Source: an uncultured Chloroflexota bacterium
GTDB taxonomy: Bacteria; Chloroflexota; UBA11872
NCBI GenBank assembly: GCA_958296175.1
Contig: OY282448.1
Coordinates: 434,001-498,000, forward strand
Length of the DNA: 64,000 nucleotides
Reading direction: 5' to 3'
The position numbers and the translations under genes are program-made. Below are positions 45,684 through 54,077 of this stretch, piece after piece. The notes beneath the pieces are model-generated. The model was not told where the DNA came from. It saw nothing but the letters and a program-made list of their open reading frames with translations, and ran no database searches. Each line of letters starts with the position of its first letter. Position 1 is the first letter of the stretch.

Positions 45684-47507
45684 TCAGCGGCGGTTGGCGG
45701 GTTGGAAGAACCGCTGCACGTCGTGCAGGCGGTGGGTGAGCGGCGCGGGCGGCAGCGAGCGCAGGATCGCCTCTCCGTAACGGCGGCGGCGCACGCGGCT
45801 GTCGAGGATGGCGACCACGCCGCGGTCGCTGGCGGCGCGGATCAGACGGCCGAAGCCCTGTTTGAGCAGCAGCGCGGCGCGCGGCAGGGCGAGTTCGCCG
45901 AACCAGTTGCCGCCCTGCTGCCGCAGCCTTTCGGTGCGCGCCGCCACCACCGGGTCGTCGGGCACGGCGAAGGGCAGGCGGGTGATGGCCACCAGCCGCA
46001 GCGCGTCGCCGCGCACGTCCACGCCTTCCCAAAACGAGCGCAGGCCAAACAGCACGCCGTCCTGCGCGGCGCGGAAGCGCCGCAGGAGTTCCACCGGCGC
46101 CGCCTCGCCCTGGCGGAAGCAGGGATGGGGCAGGACATCCGCGGTGCGGCGCCAGGCTTCGTCGAGCGCCCGCCGGCTGGTGAACAGCAGGAAGGCGCCC
46201 CCGTTGGAGGCGTCGATCAGAGCGGCCAGCCGCTGGGCCAGGCCGTCGTGGTAGTCGTGGTAGGCCGCGTCGTCCGCGCCCGCCGCCGGCGGCGGCGCCA
46301 GGTCGGCCGGCGCGTAGGTCAGGGCCTGGCGCCGGTAGTCGAACACCGGCGCGGTGCTGAGTTCCTCGGCGCCTGCCAGGCCCAGGCGCGCCAGAACGTA
46401 GGCAAACGACCGATCCACGGTCAGCGTGGCGGAGGCGGCGATCAGGCTGGCGCGCTCGCGCGTGGCGGCGTCGATCAGCCGGTCCACCTCGATAGGCGCC
46501 GCGTGGGCGGTCAGCGCGCCGCCGCGGTCGCGCTCGACGTAGTGCACCCAGTCGGGGTCGTCCAGCCGGAACACGCGCTCCGCGTCGGAGGCCAGCTCGC
46601 GCAGGCGCCTGGCGACCCAGCCGCGCGTCTCGCCGTCGCCAATCTCCGCGCAGGCGTCCACCAGCGCCCAGGCCAGCTCCGCCAGGCGCAGACCTGCGCC
46701 TACTTCGTTGGCAATGCGCGAACGCCCGGGGCCGAGCGTGCGCTCCAGGCTGCCGAAGGCGCGCTCGCTGGCCTGCACGACGCGGCCCATGTCGCGGCCG
46801 TGCGTCTCGCCCAGCGCCGCTTGCACCCGCGACACGTTCATGATGCGCTGCGCGCGCTCCCGGTCCAGACGCACCGCGAAGGACGAGGTGGCGGCGTCCT
46901 CCAGCGTGTGCGCTTCGTCCATGACCAGCACGCCGCCCTCCGGCAGCGGCATGCCGCCGTCCGCGTCCAGGCTGCGCAGTTTGGCGTCGGCAAAGACCAG
47001 GTGGTGATTGGTGACCACCACGTCGGCCGCGGCGGCGCGCGTGCGGGCTTTTTCCGCCCAGCAGTCGTCGACGAAGGGGCAGAGCCGGCCTTCGCAGGTT
47101 TCGACGCCGCGCGTCAGCCGCTCGCGCACGTGGGTGTTGGCGTCGGCGCCCAGCTCGGCCACGTCGCCGGTGGTGGTGCGCGCCGCCCAGGCGCGCACGC
47201 GGCCCATGCGCGCCTGGTCCAGCAGCTGGGGCGCCAGCCGTTCCTCGTCCAGCGACAGCAGGCAGAGGTAATTGGCGCGGCCCTTCAACAGGGCCGCGGC
47301 CGGCGCGGCGCCGGCCGCGCGCGCCGCCAGCGGCAGGTCGTGCGTCCACAGCTGATCCTGCAGCGCCTTGGTGGAGGTGCTGACGATGGCCTGGCGGCCG
47401 GCGTGCAGCACGGGGACCAGATAGGCCAGCGACTTGCCGGTGCCGGTGTCGGCCTCGACGATGGCGCGCCCGCCGCCTTCCACCACGTCGGCCACGAACT
47501 GCGCCAT
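45684..47507 (-). CDS. dinG: DinG/XPD-type ATP-dependent DNA helicase
   Basis: 607 residues from the only usable ATG (47507). Superfamily II helicase with an iron-sulfur domain: Walker A EADTGTGKSLAYL, four cysteines including CEGRLCPFVDDCW, DEAH box VMDEAHTLED, and C-terminal motifs LFTSRRALDEAW, GLRSFWEGVDV and LLKQGFGRLIRA. It unwinds DNA 5'-3', acting on R-loops and D-loops in repair. The in-frame sequence just upstream (about 47508-47600) reads LARLLDGFEPRTCQQE, the expected Q-motif, with no ATG, GTG or TTG. True translation may therefore start further up, coupled to the PIG-L-like gene. No exonuclease domain is fused. Confidence 0.88.
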   Translation of the reverse strand: MAQFVADVVEGGGRAIVEADTGTGKSLAYLVPVLHAGRQAIVSTSTKALQDQLWTHDLPLAARAAGAAPAAALLKGRANYLCLLSLDEERLAPQLLDQARMGRVRAWAARTTTGDVAELGADANTHVRERLTRGVETCEGRLCPFVDDCWAEKARTRAAAADVVVTNHHLVFADAKLRSLDADGGMPLPEGGVLVMDEAHTLEDAATSSFAVRLDRERAQRIMNVSRVQAALGETHGRDMGRVVQASERAFGSLERTLGPGRSRIANEVGAGLRLAELAWALVDACAEIGDGETRGWVARRLRELASDAERVFRLDDPDWVHYVERDRGGALTAHAAPIEVDRLIDAATRERASLIAASATLTVDRSFAYVLARLGLAGAEELSTAPVFDYRRQALTYAPADLAPPPAAGADDAAYHDYHDGLAQRLAALIDASNGGAFLLFTSRRALDEAWRRTADVLPHPCFRQGEAAPVELLRRFRAAQDGVLFGLRSFWEGVDVRGDALRLVAITRLPFAVPDDPVVAARTERLRQQGGNWFGELALPRAALLLKQGFGRLIRAASDRGVVAILDSRVRRRRYGEAILRSLPPAPLTHRLHDVQRFFQPANRR

Positions 47508-47623
47508 CTCCTGCTGGCAGGTCCGCGGCTCGAAGCCGTCCAGCAGGCGGGCCAGCGCGCCCGACGGGCCGAAGAGCTCCGACAGCTCGCTCGCCGAGCG
47601 GACGCTGCGGACGCGCGGGGCGG

Positions 47624-48343
47624 CTATGGCAAGAGCCGCTGGGTGGTTGCGCGGCTGGCGCGCGCGTCGAACCGAAACGCCTCGGCGGCGTCCACGCCCG
47701 CCTGCGCGCCTCGATGGCGCGCCAGGAGCGCCGCCGCGGCCTGCGGCTCGGCGAGCGCCGCCGCGCCGAGGCCGCCGCCCAGCGCCTGCGCCATCGCCTC
47801 GAACGCGCGGCGCTTGACGTCCACGGCGGACGTGACGTCCACGTATTCCGTTGGCATGAAGCCGGACAGCAGACGGCGTTCGTAGGCCAGCAGCACCGGC
47901 TCGACCGCGTGCGGCTGGGCCTCGCCGCGGACGTTCGGCGCGGCGGCCATTTCAATGGCGTCGCGCGCCAGGCGCCAGGCGCCGCGCTCGTCGCGCCGCG
48001 CCCCCTGCGGCGCGGGCGCCAGCACCAGGCCGGGCGCGCGGGCGCGCAGCACGTCCACCAGCTTCATGCGCGTAACTGCGTCGCTGTGCACCGCGAAGTC
48101 CGAGTGGTCCATCCACACCAGCTCCACGTCCAAAGTCTCGGCCGACCGTTCGGCGGCGGCGCGCCAGCGGCTGGCCAGCTCGCGGGGCGGAATATCGAGC
48201 GGCGCGTGGACCCCGGCCAGCGAGTTGCCGTTGGCAATGGTGACGATGGTGACGCCGGCGCCGCGTTCGCGAAAGCGCCGCAGCGTGCCGGCGGCGCCCA
48301 CGTTGGCGTCGCCAGGCCGCGCCGATATTGCGATGACGTGCAT
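47624..48343 (-). CDS. PIG-L/LmbE-family protein with degenerate metal site
   Basis: 239 residues; ATG after GGGAGCGCGGGG. The fold pattern of N-acetylglucosaminyl deacetylases is present (MHVIAISARPGDANVGAAGTLRR in two overlapping parts, VTIVTIANGNSL, SRWRAAAERSAETLDVELVW), but the zinc motif AHPDD is ARPGD at residues 8-12. The second metal motif near residue 115 (HPDH in relatives) is also lost. Deacetylase activity by the usual mechanism is therefore unlikely. Related intact enzymes act on GlcNAc-inositol or bacillithiol precursors. Its stop lies within the putative N-terminal coding region of the dinG-like gene. Confidence 0.75.
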   Translation of the reverse strand: MHVIAISARPGDANVGAAGTLRRFRERGAGVTIVTIANGNSLAGVHAPLDIPPRELASRWRAAAERSAETLDVELVWMDHSDFAVHSDAVTRMKLVDVLRARAPGLVLAPAPQGARRDERGAWRLARDAIEMAAAPNVRGEAQPHAVEPVLLAYERRLLSGFMPTEYVDVTSAVDVKRRAFEAMAQALGGGLGAAALAEPQAAAALLARHRGAQAGVDAAEAFRFDARASRATTQRLLP

Positions 48344-48446
48344 CCCCGCGCTCCCGCCGCCGCTGGTGCAACCTCAGCGCCGCGAGTGTAGCGAGCGGCG
48401 GCCGGCGGTTCGGCCGCGGCGCCGCGCGGCGGCGGCGGTCTACCGC

Positions 48447-48770
48447 TTAGAAGTGCGACTTCTCCGGGTCGCCGTCGATGGGCACCATCTCGTAGCGCAC
48501 GACCTGGGCGGGCGCGGCGCGGTGTTCGGCCACGCGCTGGCCAAACGCCGCCATGTGGGGCGCCGCCGCGTGCGCGGCCAGCGCGTCCGCCGAGGCCCAG
48601 CGCTCGATCACCACCAGCGCGTCCGGGTCGTCGATCCCGCGGTGGTAGGTGTAATGCAGGCAGCCCTCTTCCTCGTGCACGGCGCGCACGTTGGCCTGCA
48701 TCTCGCGGATCAGCGCGTCGGCGTGGCCGGGCTTGGGGAAAATCGTGGCGACTACGGTGACTTCAGCCAT
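48447..48770 (-). CDS. ABM-domain monooxygenase (antibiotic biosynthesis monooxygenase family)
   Basis: 107 residues; ATG with a strong AGGAGAGG site upstream. The dimeric ferredoxin-like pattern is clear: VTVVATIFPKPGHADALIREM, VHEEEGCLHYTYHRGIDDPD, ALVVIERWASADALAAHAAAPHM. Members include YgiN-like quinol monooxygenases and cofactor-free oxygenases, and some are only structural relatives. It precedes the degenerate PIG-L gene on the same strand after a 103-bp gap. Confidence 0.85.
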   Translation of the reverse strand: MAEVTVVATIFPKPGHADALIREMQANVRAVHEEEGCLHYTYHRGIDDPDALVVIERWASADALAAHAAAPHMAAFGQRVAEHRAAPAQVVRYEMVPIDGDPEKSHF

Positions 48771-48805
48771 ACAAACCCTCTCCTGCGATCACGGGTGCGC
48801 CGGCA

Positions 48806-48895
48806 GGGGCAGTGTAGAGGGCGCCGGCGCTACTGCCCGGCCGCGTCGTCGGCGCGCGCGGCGTCGGGGGCAGTGTAGAGGGTGCGGCGCTATTG
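48806..48895. repeat. Two-copy direct repeat (16 bp exact then similar, 61 bp apart)
   Basis: GGGGCAGTGTAGAGGG occurs at 48806 and 48867, each followed by a related GC(C)GGCGCTA(C/T)TG segment. The second copy reaches the stop codon of the ThDP enzyme gene (48890). The repeat fills the spacer between that gene and the ABM gene. Confidence 0.7.
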
Positions 48896-50551
48896 GCTGG
48901 CCGTGCGCGCCGTGGGCGCGTAGGACAACTCGCGCGTTTCGGCCGTGACGACGTCCACCACGGCCGGCTGCCCCTCGCGCACCGCCCGCAGGGCGCGCAG
49001 ATAGGCCGGGCGCAGCTCGCCCAGGGTGGTCACCCGTTCGGCGTGACAGCCAAGCGCGGCGGCAACCGCGGCGTAGTCCCCGTGCAGCGTGGAGACGCCG
49101 TACTTGTCGATCGACTCGGGGATGTTGCGGTCGTAGCCGCTGAAGATAGCGTCGTGCTTGACCACGCTGAGGATGGGCAGGTTCTCGCGCGCGGCGGTTT
49201 CCCAATCCATGCCGGTCATGCCCACCGCCCCGTCGCCCATCACGTTCACGACGGTCTTGTCGGGGTTGGCCGCTTTGGCGCCCATGGCCAGGCCAATCGA
49301 GAAGCCCAGCTGCGAGGACTGCCCCCAGCCCAGATAGCTGCGGGGCGTGGTGGACTGATAGAACACGCACTGGATGTCGCGGGTGGCGCCGGACTCGTGC
49401 GTCAGCATCGTCGTGTCGGGGTCCAGCACGTCCCACAGCTCGCGGAACATTCGGTAGGCGTTGATCGGCTCCGAGTCGTCGCTGAAGTGGCGCTGGAAGT
49501 CGGCGAACCAGTTGCGCTTGATGGCGGCCAGCGTTGCGGCCGTCTGCTGGCGCTGCGCCTGGCGGCCGCTGTCGCCAACGCGCCGGCGCAGCTCGTCGAT
49601 CAACTGGCGCAGGAACAACCGCGCGTCGGCCAGGATCGGCACGGCCGTGGGGTAGCTCTTGTTCAGGTCCACCGCGTCGTTGGTGGCGTGAATGATGGTC
49701 TTGCCCTCGGGCAGATCGGGGGTGAACGACATGCGGCTGAGGCTGGTGCCCACGGCCAGCACCGTGTCGCAGGCGTCCAGGTGATACCCCGCCATGGCCG
49801 TGCGCACGTAAGCGCCCACGCCGGCGGCCAAGTCGTGGGTTTCGGGCATGGCGCTCTTGCCTTGCAGCGTGGTCATCACCGGCGCGCCCAGCAGCTCGGC
49901 CAGTTCCTGCAGCTCGGCCGAGGCCTGGGCGTAGAGCACGCCTTGGCCGGCCCAAATGAGGATGGAGCGGGCGCGCAGCAGCAGGTCGGCGGCCTCCGCC
50001 ACCGCCCCCGCGTCCGCCGCCGAGCGGGCCGCACGGATGGGCTGGTAATCCAACGGACCCTCGAACGGCGCGTCGCACACGTCCACGGGCATTTCCAGCA
50101 TGACGGGACCCGGCCGCCCGCTGCGCAGGACGGTGAAGGCCATGCGGGCGCGCTGCGGAATCTCGCCGGTGGAGCGCGCAATGGCGGCGTGGCGCGTGGT
50201 GGCCGCGTAGTTCCGCCCGCCGTCGAACGTGGGCGGCACGTCGGCCTTGGGGACGCCCGGGTGCCCTGGCACGAACAAGGTGGGGGTGGAGTCGGTGAAG
50301 GAATGCGCCACGGCGGCGAAGGCGTTTTCCACGCCCGCGGACTGCTGCACGGTCCACGCGCCGATTTCGCGCCCGTTGGTGGAGCGCGACACGCCGTCGG
50401 CCATGTTCCCGGCCACGCGCTCTTGCCGCGCGAGCAGGATGCGCAGGTCGCCGCGCGCCATGGCCTCCATGACGGGCGTGAAGGGATAGCAGAACACCTG
50501 CTTGATGCCTTCGGCTTTGAGGATGTGGACCAGAGCGTCGGCGCCCGTCAC
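48890..50551 (-). CDS. Thiamine diphosphate-dependent enzyme (acetolactate synthase/benzoylformate decarboxylase-like)
   Basis: 553 residues from GTG 50551, with AAGGAC about 10 bases upstream. Three domains are seen: an N-terminal pyrimidine-binding domain with the catalytic Glu in LARQERVAGNMADG, a middle domain (RSILIWAGQGVLY, CDTVLAVGTSLSR), and a C-terminal PP-binding domain with the motif VMGDGAVGMTGMDWETAARENLP. The usual Asn-Asn of the ThDP motif is replaced (SVVKHDAIFSG), which is uncommon. The family decarboxylates or ligates 2-oxo acids; the substrate cannot be told. No regulatory subunit gene is adjacent, so biosynthetic acetolactate synthase is unlikely. Confidence 0.82.
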   Translation of the reverse strand: MTGADALVHILKAEGIKQVFCYPFTPVMEAMARGDLRILLARQERVAGNMADGVSRSTNGREIGAWTVQQSAGVENAFAAVAHSFTDSTPTLFVPGHPGVPKADVPPTFDGGRNYAATTRHAAIARSTGEIPQRARMAFTVLRSGRPGPVMLEMPVDVCDAPFEGPLDYQPIRAARSAADAGAVAEAADLLLRARSILIWAGQGVLYAQASAELQELAELLGAPVMTTLQGKSAMPETHDLAAGVGAYVRTAMAGYHLDACDTVLAVGTSLSRMSFTPDLPEGKTIIHATNDAVDLNKSYPTAVPILADARLFLRQLIDELRRRVGDSGRQAQRQQTAATLAAIKRNWFADFQRHFSDDSEPINAYRMFRELWDVLDPDTTMLTHESGATRDIQCVFYQSTTPRSYLGWGQSSQLGFSIGLAMGAKAANPDKTVVNVMGDGAVGMTGMDWETAARENLPILSVVKHDAIFSGYDRNIPESIDKYGVSTLHGDYAAVAAALGCHAERVTTLGELRPAYLRALRAVREGQPAVVDVVTAETRELSYAPTARTASQ

Positions 50552-50680
50552 GGCACGAGTCCTTCCATGCAAACGTCGCCACCAGGCAAGCAGGGTATAC
50601 GGTGGCACGCGCCGCGCCGCGCGGCAACCACGCCCGCACGCCGCGCACGCCGCGCACGCCGCCTGGCGTATCCTCGGCCG

Positions 50681-50971
50681 GTGAGTCTGCCCAGCCGCTT
50701 GGGGCGCTGCCTTGCCGCCGCCGCCGCCGCGTTTCTGGCCGCGGCGGCCGGCGCCTTCTTTCTGATCGAAAACGTGCGCGCCGGCGGCGCCGTGGTGGTC
50801 ACGGCCATCGTGGGCCTGGCGGCCTTCCTTGCCTACAGCGCGCCCAACCCGTCCGCCCGCCGCGGCCAATCGCTGCGCGTGCTGTTCGTCAGCAGCGCCG
50901 CGGCGATCGTCGTGGGCGTGGCCGGCTTCGCCGCCGCCATCCTGCTCCTGGCCGCCAGCCGCAGCGGCTGA
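50681..50971 (+). CDS. Small Ala-rich membrane protein, unknown
   Basis: 96 residues from GTG 50681. Three hydrophobic helices are predicted (CLAAAAAAFLAAAAGAFFLI, VVVTAIVGLAAFLAY, VLFVSSAAAIVVGVAGFAAAIL) separated by short basic loops. No family is recognised. It diverges from the ThDP enzyme gene, with a short direct repeat CGCACGCCG (about 50636-50662) upstream of the start. A clear ribosome-binding site is lacking, so confidence is moderate. Confidence 0.5.
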   Translation: MSLPSRLGRCLAAAAAAFLAAAAGAFFLIENVRAGGAVVVTAIVGLAAFLAYSAPNPSARRGQSLRVLFVSSAAAIVVGVAGFAAAILLLAASRSG

Positions 50972-51005
50972 CGGCCGGGGGGAGGCGTCAGCGCGCGCCG
51001 GCGCC

Positions 51006-51668
51006 TCAGGCCGTGCTGGTGCGGGCGCCGGCAAAGCGCTGGAGCTTGTGCAGGCTGAGGATGGAGATCAGGCGCTTGCGTCCGCCGGCGGGGGCAAGCG
51101 CGCCGGCGCGGCGCAGCTTGGTGACGGCCAGGCTCACGCTTTCGCGCACCGTGCCCAGACGCCGGGCCAGCTCTTCGTGCGTGACGCGCAGGTCCGTGGC
51201 GCCTTCGCGTTCGGCCATCTGCAGGATGGCCAGCGCCACGGAGCCGGCCACCGTGTCCAGCGCGGTTTGCGCGGCGCGCTGCTGCACCGAGTTCAGGCGC
51301 ACGATCTGACGCTGCACCAGTTCCAGGACGAACGCGGGGTGCTTGTGCATGACGCGGCGGAAGGTGGGCACGTCGAACCAGGCGACGGTGACCGGGCCGT
51401 CGGCCTCGATGACCGTGCGCTCCTGGCCGCGGGTCTCGAACACGTTCTCGAACCAGTCGCCCTGGCGCAGCGCGGCGGTGGCCAGCTGGCGCCCGCTGGG
51501 GCTGAGCCGCCAGACGGTGACGCTGCCGGCGCAGACGATGCCGATGCGGTGCGGGTCGACGGACGGGTCCATGATGACGTCGTTGGCGCGGTAGGCGACG
51601 GGCCGCGCGCCTTCGGCGCGCATGCGCTCGACCAAGGGGCGCGCCGGTGCGTTCGCTGGTCGTGACAT
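51006..51668 (-). CDS. Crp/Fnr-family transcription regulator
   Basis: 220 residues; ATG preceded by AGGAAGG, a strong site. Residues ~20-120 form a cyclic-nucleotide-binding-type beta roll (IGIVCAGSVTVWRLSPSGRQ, LRQGDWFENVF). A long dimerisation helix (LVQRQIVRLNSVQQRAAQTAL) is followed by a winged helix with EELARRLGTVRESVSLAVTKL as recognition helix. There is no N-terminal cysteine set, so it is not an oxygen-sensing Fe-S FNR, and the cAMP phosphate-binding Arg-Ser is not clear. The effector is unknown. It ends 34 bp from the small membrane gene, in convergent orientation. Confidence 0.9.
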   Translation of the reverse strand: MSRPANAPARPLVERMRAEGARPVAYRANDVIMDPSVDPHRIGIVCAGSVTVWRLSPSGRQLATAALRQGDWFENVFETRGQERTVIEADGPVTVAWFDVPTFRRVMHKHPAFVLELVQRQIVRLNSVQQRAAQTALDTVAGSVALAILQMAEREGATDLRVTHEELARRLGTVRESVSLAVTKLRRAGALAPAGGRKRLISILSLHKLQRFAGARTSTA

Positions 51669-51753
51669 TGCAGCCTTCCTATGCCCAAGGGCTCCAGGGC
51701 ATCCACCCGTGACGCAGCAAGGCTAAGCGCACCGTATGAGAGAACTATGAGAC

Positions 51754-51834
51754 CTGCGCCCACCAAGCGGCGGCGGGCCTTGTAGCAGCCAGCTTGCCCC
51801 GTGACCGCCCCTCTGCGCCCACCCGGCGGCGGGC
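51754..51834. repeat. Two-copy direct repeat (59 bp apart)
   Basis: CTGCGCCCACC followed by (AAG)CGGCGGCGGGC occurs at 51754 and 51813 in the spacer between the Crp-family gene and the end of the histidine kinase gene. The copies differ by a 3-base insertion. The layout matches the repeats near 39.1, 43.7, 45.6 and 48.8 kb. Confidence 0.55.
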
Positions 51835-51843
51835 GCCCTCTGG

Positions 51844-53259
51844 TCAGGCCGGCAGCGGCTCGCCGTTGGGTTCCTGGTCGATCGGCAGCCGGATTTCGAA
51901 CTCGGCGCCGCCGCGCTGCGCGCGGCGCACGTGAATGCTGCCGCCGTGCGCCTCGGCCACGCCGCGGGCAATGGTGAGGCCCAGGCCCGTGCCGCCGCTG
52001 GCGCGCGAGCGGCCGGGGTCTACACGGTAGAACCGCTCGAACACGTGCGCCATGTGCTCCTCGGGGATGCCGTCGCCGTCGTCGCTGACCGTGATCGACC
52101 CCATGCCGCCGCGCTCCATCAGGCGGATATCCACGCGGCCCGCCGCGCTGGTGGCGCGGATGGCGTTGTGCACCAGGTTGCGGATGGCGCGTTCCAGCTT
52201 GTCCGCGTTGGCCTGCACCCAGAGGGCGTCGGCGCCCGCCAGCGCGAGCGTGCGGCTGGCCGCCACGGGCGCAAAGTCGGCCAGCACGCGCGCGGCCAGC
52301 GCGTGCGCGTCCACCGGCGCCAGCGGCATGGCGCCGGGCGCGTCCAGCTCGGCCACGGCCAGCAGGTCGTCCACGATGCGCTGCATGCGGTCGGTTTCGC
52401 GCGTGATGGCCTGGGCGGCCGCGTCGACGCCGTCGGGGTCGCGGCTGAGCAGCTCGGCGTTGCCGCGGATCACGGTCAGCGGCGTCTTGAGCTCGTGGGA
52501 GGCGTCACCAATGAACCGGCGCTGCGACTCCACGCCGTCCTCGATGTGGTCGAGCATGCGGTTGAAGGTGCGGCCCAGCGTGCCCAGCTCGTCGCCGCCG
52601 CGGCCGGCGGTGATGCGGCGGCTCAGGTCGCCGCGGCGGGTGATGGCCTCGGCGGTGCGCGTGATCTGCGCCACGGGACTGAGCGCCTTGCGCGTCAGGT
52701 ACAGCCCGCTCAGCAGCCCCACGACGGTCATGCTCACGCCGCCGCCGAGCAGCAAGTCGCGGAAGCGCTGCGTGGTGCTGTCGGCCAGTTCCAGCGACTG
52801 CGCGCTCTGCACCACCCCCGCCAGCTCGCCGCCGCGCATGATGGGCTGCGTCAGCAGGCGCAGGCGGAAGCCGCCCTCCAGGTCGACGCTCTCCATGCGC
52901 TCTTGGCGCGTCTCGATCACGCGCAGGGCGCCCGCGGTCACGGGCAGCGAGTGGCCCTGCAGGTTCACCGAGGCAATGACGGGGCGGCCCTCGGGGTCGA
53001 GAACTTGCAGATACACCTGGCGGCCGCGCAGGTCGTCGCCCGGCGGTTCCACCAGCACGCCAACCTCGGGCCGGATGCCGGAGAGCCGCCCGCCCACCTG
53101 CGCCACGCGCAGCACGCTCCGCGCCTGCGAGCGCAAGGTCTCGTCGATTTCGGTTTCCAGATGCGCAATCATCAGCAGATGCAGCCCCACGCCAAAAATG
53201 ACCATGGTGAGCATGATGAAGCTCAGGTACAGCAGGCTGAGCTTGAGCCGGATGCTCAC
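51844..53259 (-). CDS. Two-component sensor histidine kinase (HAMP type)
   Basis: 471 residues from GTG 53259, which overlaps the response regulator stop as GTGA and has GGAGGG upstream. Two membrane helices (LSLLYLSFIMLTMVIFGVGL near the N-terminus and a second near residue 170-190) flank an extracytoplasmic sensor domain of ~135 residues. A HAMP linker follows (LSPVAQITRTAEAITRRGDLS), then the H-box FIGDASHELKTPLTVIRGNA and the ATPase N, G1 and G2 boxes (LVHNAIRATSAAG, VSDDGDGIPEEH, GTGLGLTIARG). The signal sensed is unknown. Translational coupling makes the upstream regulator its partner. Confidence 0.93.
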   Translation of the reverse strand: MSIRLKLSLLYLSFIMLTMVIFGVGLHLLMIAHLETEIDETLRSQARSVLRVAQVGGRLSGIRPEVGVLVEPPGDDLRGRQVYLQVLDPEGRPVIASVNLQGHSLPVTAGALRVIETRQERMESVDLEGGFRLRLLTQPIMRGGELAGVVQSAQSLELADSTTQRFRDLLLGGGVSMTVVGLLSGLYLTRKALSPVAQITRTAEAITRRGDLSRRITAGRGGDELGTLGRTFNRMLDHIEDGVESQRRFIGDASHELKTPLTVIRGNAELLSRDPDGVDAAAQAITRETDRMQRIVDDLLAVAELDAPGAMPLAPVDAHALAARVLADFAPVAASRTLALAGADALWVQANADKLERAIRNLVHNAIRATSAAGRVDIRLMERGGMGSITVSDDGDGIPEEHMAHVFERFYRVDPGRSRASGGTGLGLTIARGVAEAHGGSIHVRRAQRGGAEFEIRLPIDQEPNGEPLPA

Positions 53260-53957
53260 GCGCCGCCCTCCCGCAGGACGTAGCCCACGCCGCGCACCGT
53301 CCAGATCAGGCGCGGGCGGCCGTCGGCTTCCAGCTTGCGCCGCACGTAGCCCACGTAGACGTCCACCACGTTCGACACCGCCGAGGGCGTGAACCCCCAC
53401 ACGGTTTGCAACAGCTGCTCGCGCAGGAGCACGCGGCGGGGGCGCTGCATGAAGGCGCGCAGCAGCTCGAATTCGGTGGCCGTCAGATCGACCGGCGCGC
53501 CGCCGCGCGTCACCTGGCGCGCGGCTTCGTCCAGCTGCACGTCGGCGAAGGTCAACAGCTGGGACTCGGAGGGGCTGGGCCTGCGCAGCAGCGCACGCAG
53601 CCGCGCCACCAGCTCGCCAAACGCAAAGGGCTTGGCCAGATAGTCGTCGCCGCCGGCGTCCAGCCCGGCAATACGGTCGCGCACCTGTTCGCGCGCGCTG
53701 AGAAACAGCACCGGCACGTTGCTGGTGCCGCGGATGCGCTGGATCACCTCCAGGCCGTCCGGCCCCGGCATCATCACGTCCAGCACCACCACGTCTATCG
53801 GATGCTCCGCCAACATGCGCAGCGCGGCCGGCCCGTCGGCGGCCGCGCGCACGTCGAACCCCTCCACGGCAAGCCCGCGGCGCAAGAGGTCGCGGATTTC
53901 GGGGTCGTCGTCAACCGCCAACAGCCGCGGCCGCGCCGCCGCATTCCCTGACGCCAT
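53256..53957 (-). CDS. OmpR/PhoB-family response regulator
   Basis: 233 residues. The receiver domain has the acidic pocket LLAVDDDPEIRDLL, phospho-acceptor Asp in DVVVLDVMMPGPDG, and the conserved Thr/Ser and Lys in VLFLSARE and YLAKPFAFGEL. The C-terminal winged helix is of OmpR type (LTATEFELLRAFMQRPRRV, then VDVYVGYVRRKLEADG, IWTVRGVGYVLRE). It is followed by its kinase with a 4-bp overlap. Regulated genes are unknown. Confidence 0.95.
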   Translation of the reverse strand: MASGNAAARPRLLAVDDDPEIRDLLRRGLAVEGFDVRAAADGPAALRMLAEHPIDVVVLDVMMPGPDGLEVIQRIRGTSNVPVLFLSAREQVRDRIAGLDAGGDDYLAKPFAFGELVARLRALLRRPSPSESQLLTFADVQLDEAARQVTRGGAPVDLTATEFELLRAFMQRPRRVLLREQLLQTVWGFTPSAVSNVVDVYVGYVRRKLEADGRPRLIWTVRGVGYVLREGGA

Positions 53958-54077
53958 GCCCAGAGCCTATACCTCGACCCCCGGCCTCAATGGAACAGAA
54001 CAAACAGTTCCCGCACTCCCATCTTTTCCCTCTTCCTGCAGGGAAACCCGCACGGCGGCGGCCGCGCGGTAGATTGA

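Noticed and set aside
50630..50662. CGCACGCCG tandem repeat as a protein-binding iteron set
   Set aside because: Only three short copies are present, in a GC-rich promoter region, with no replication or plasmid genes nearby.
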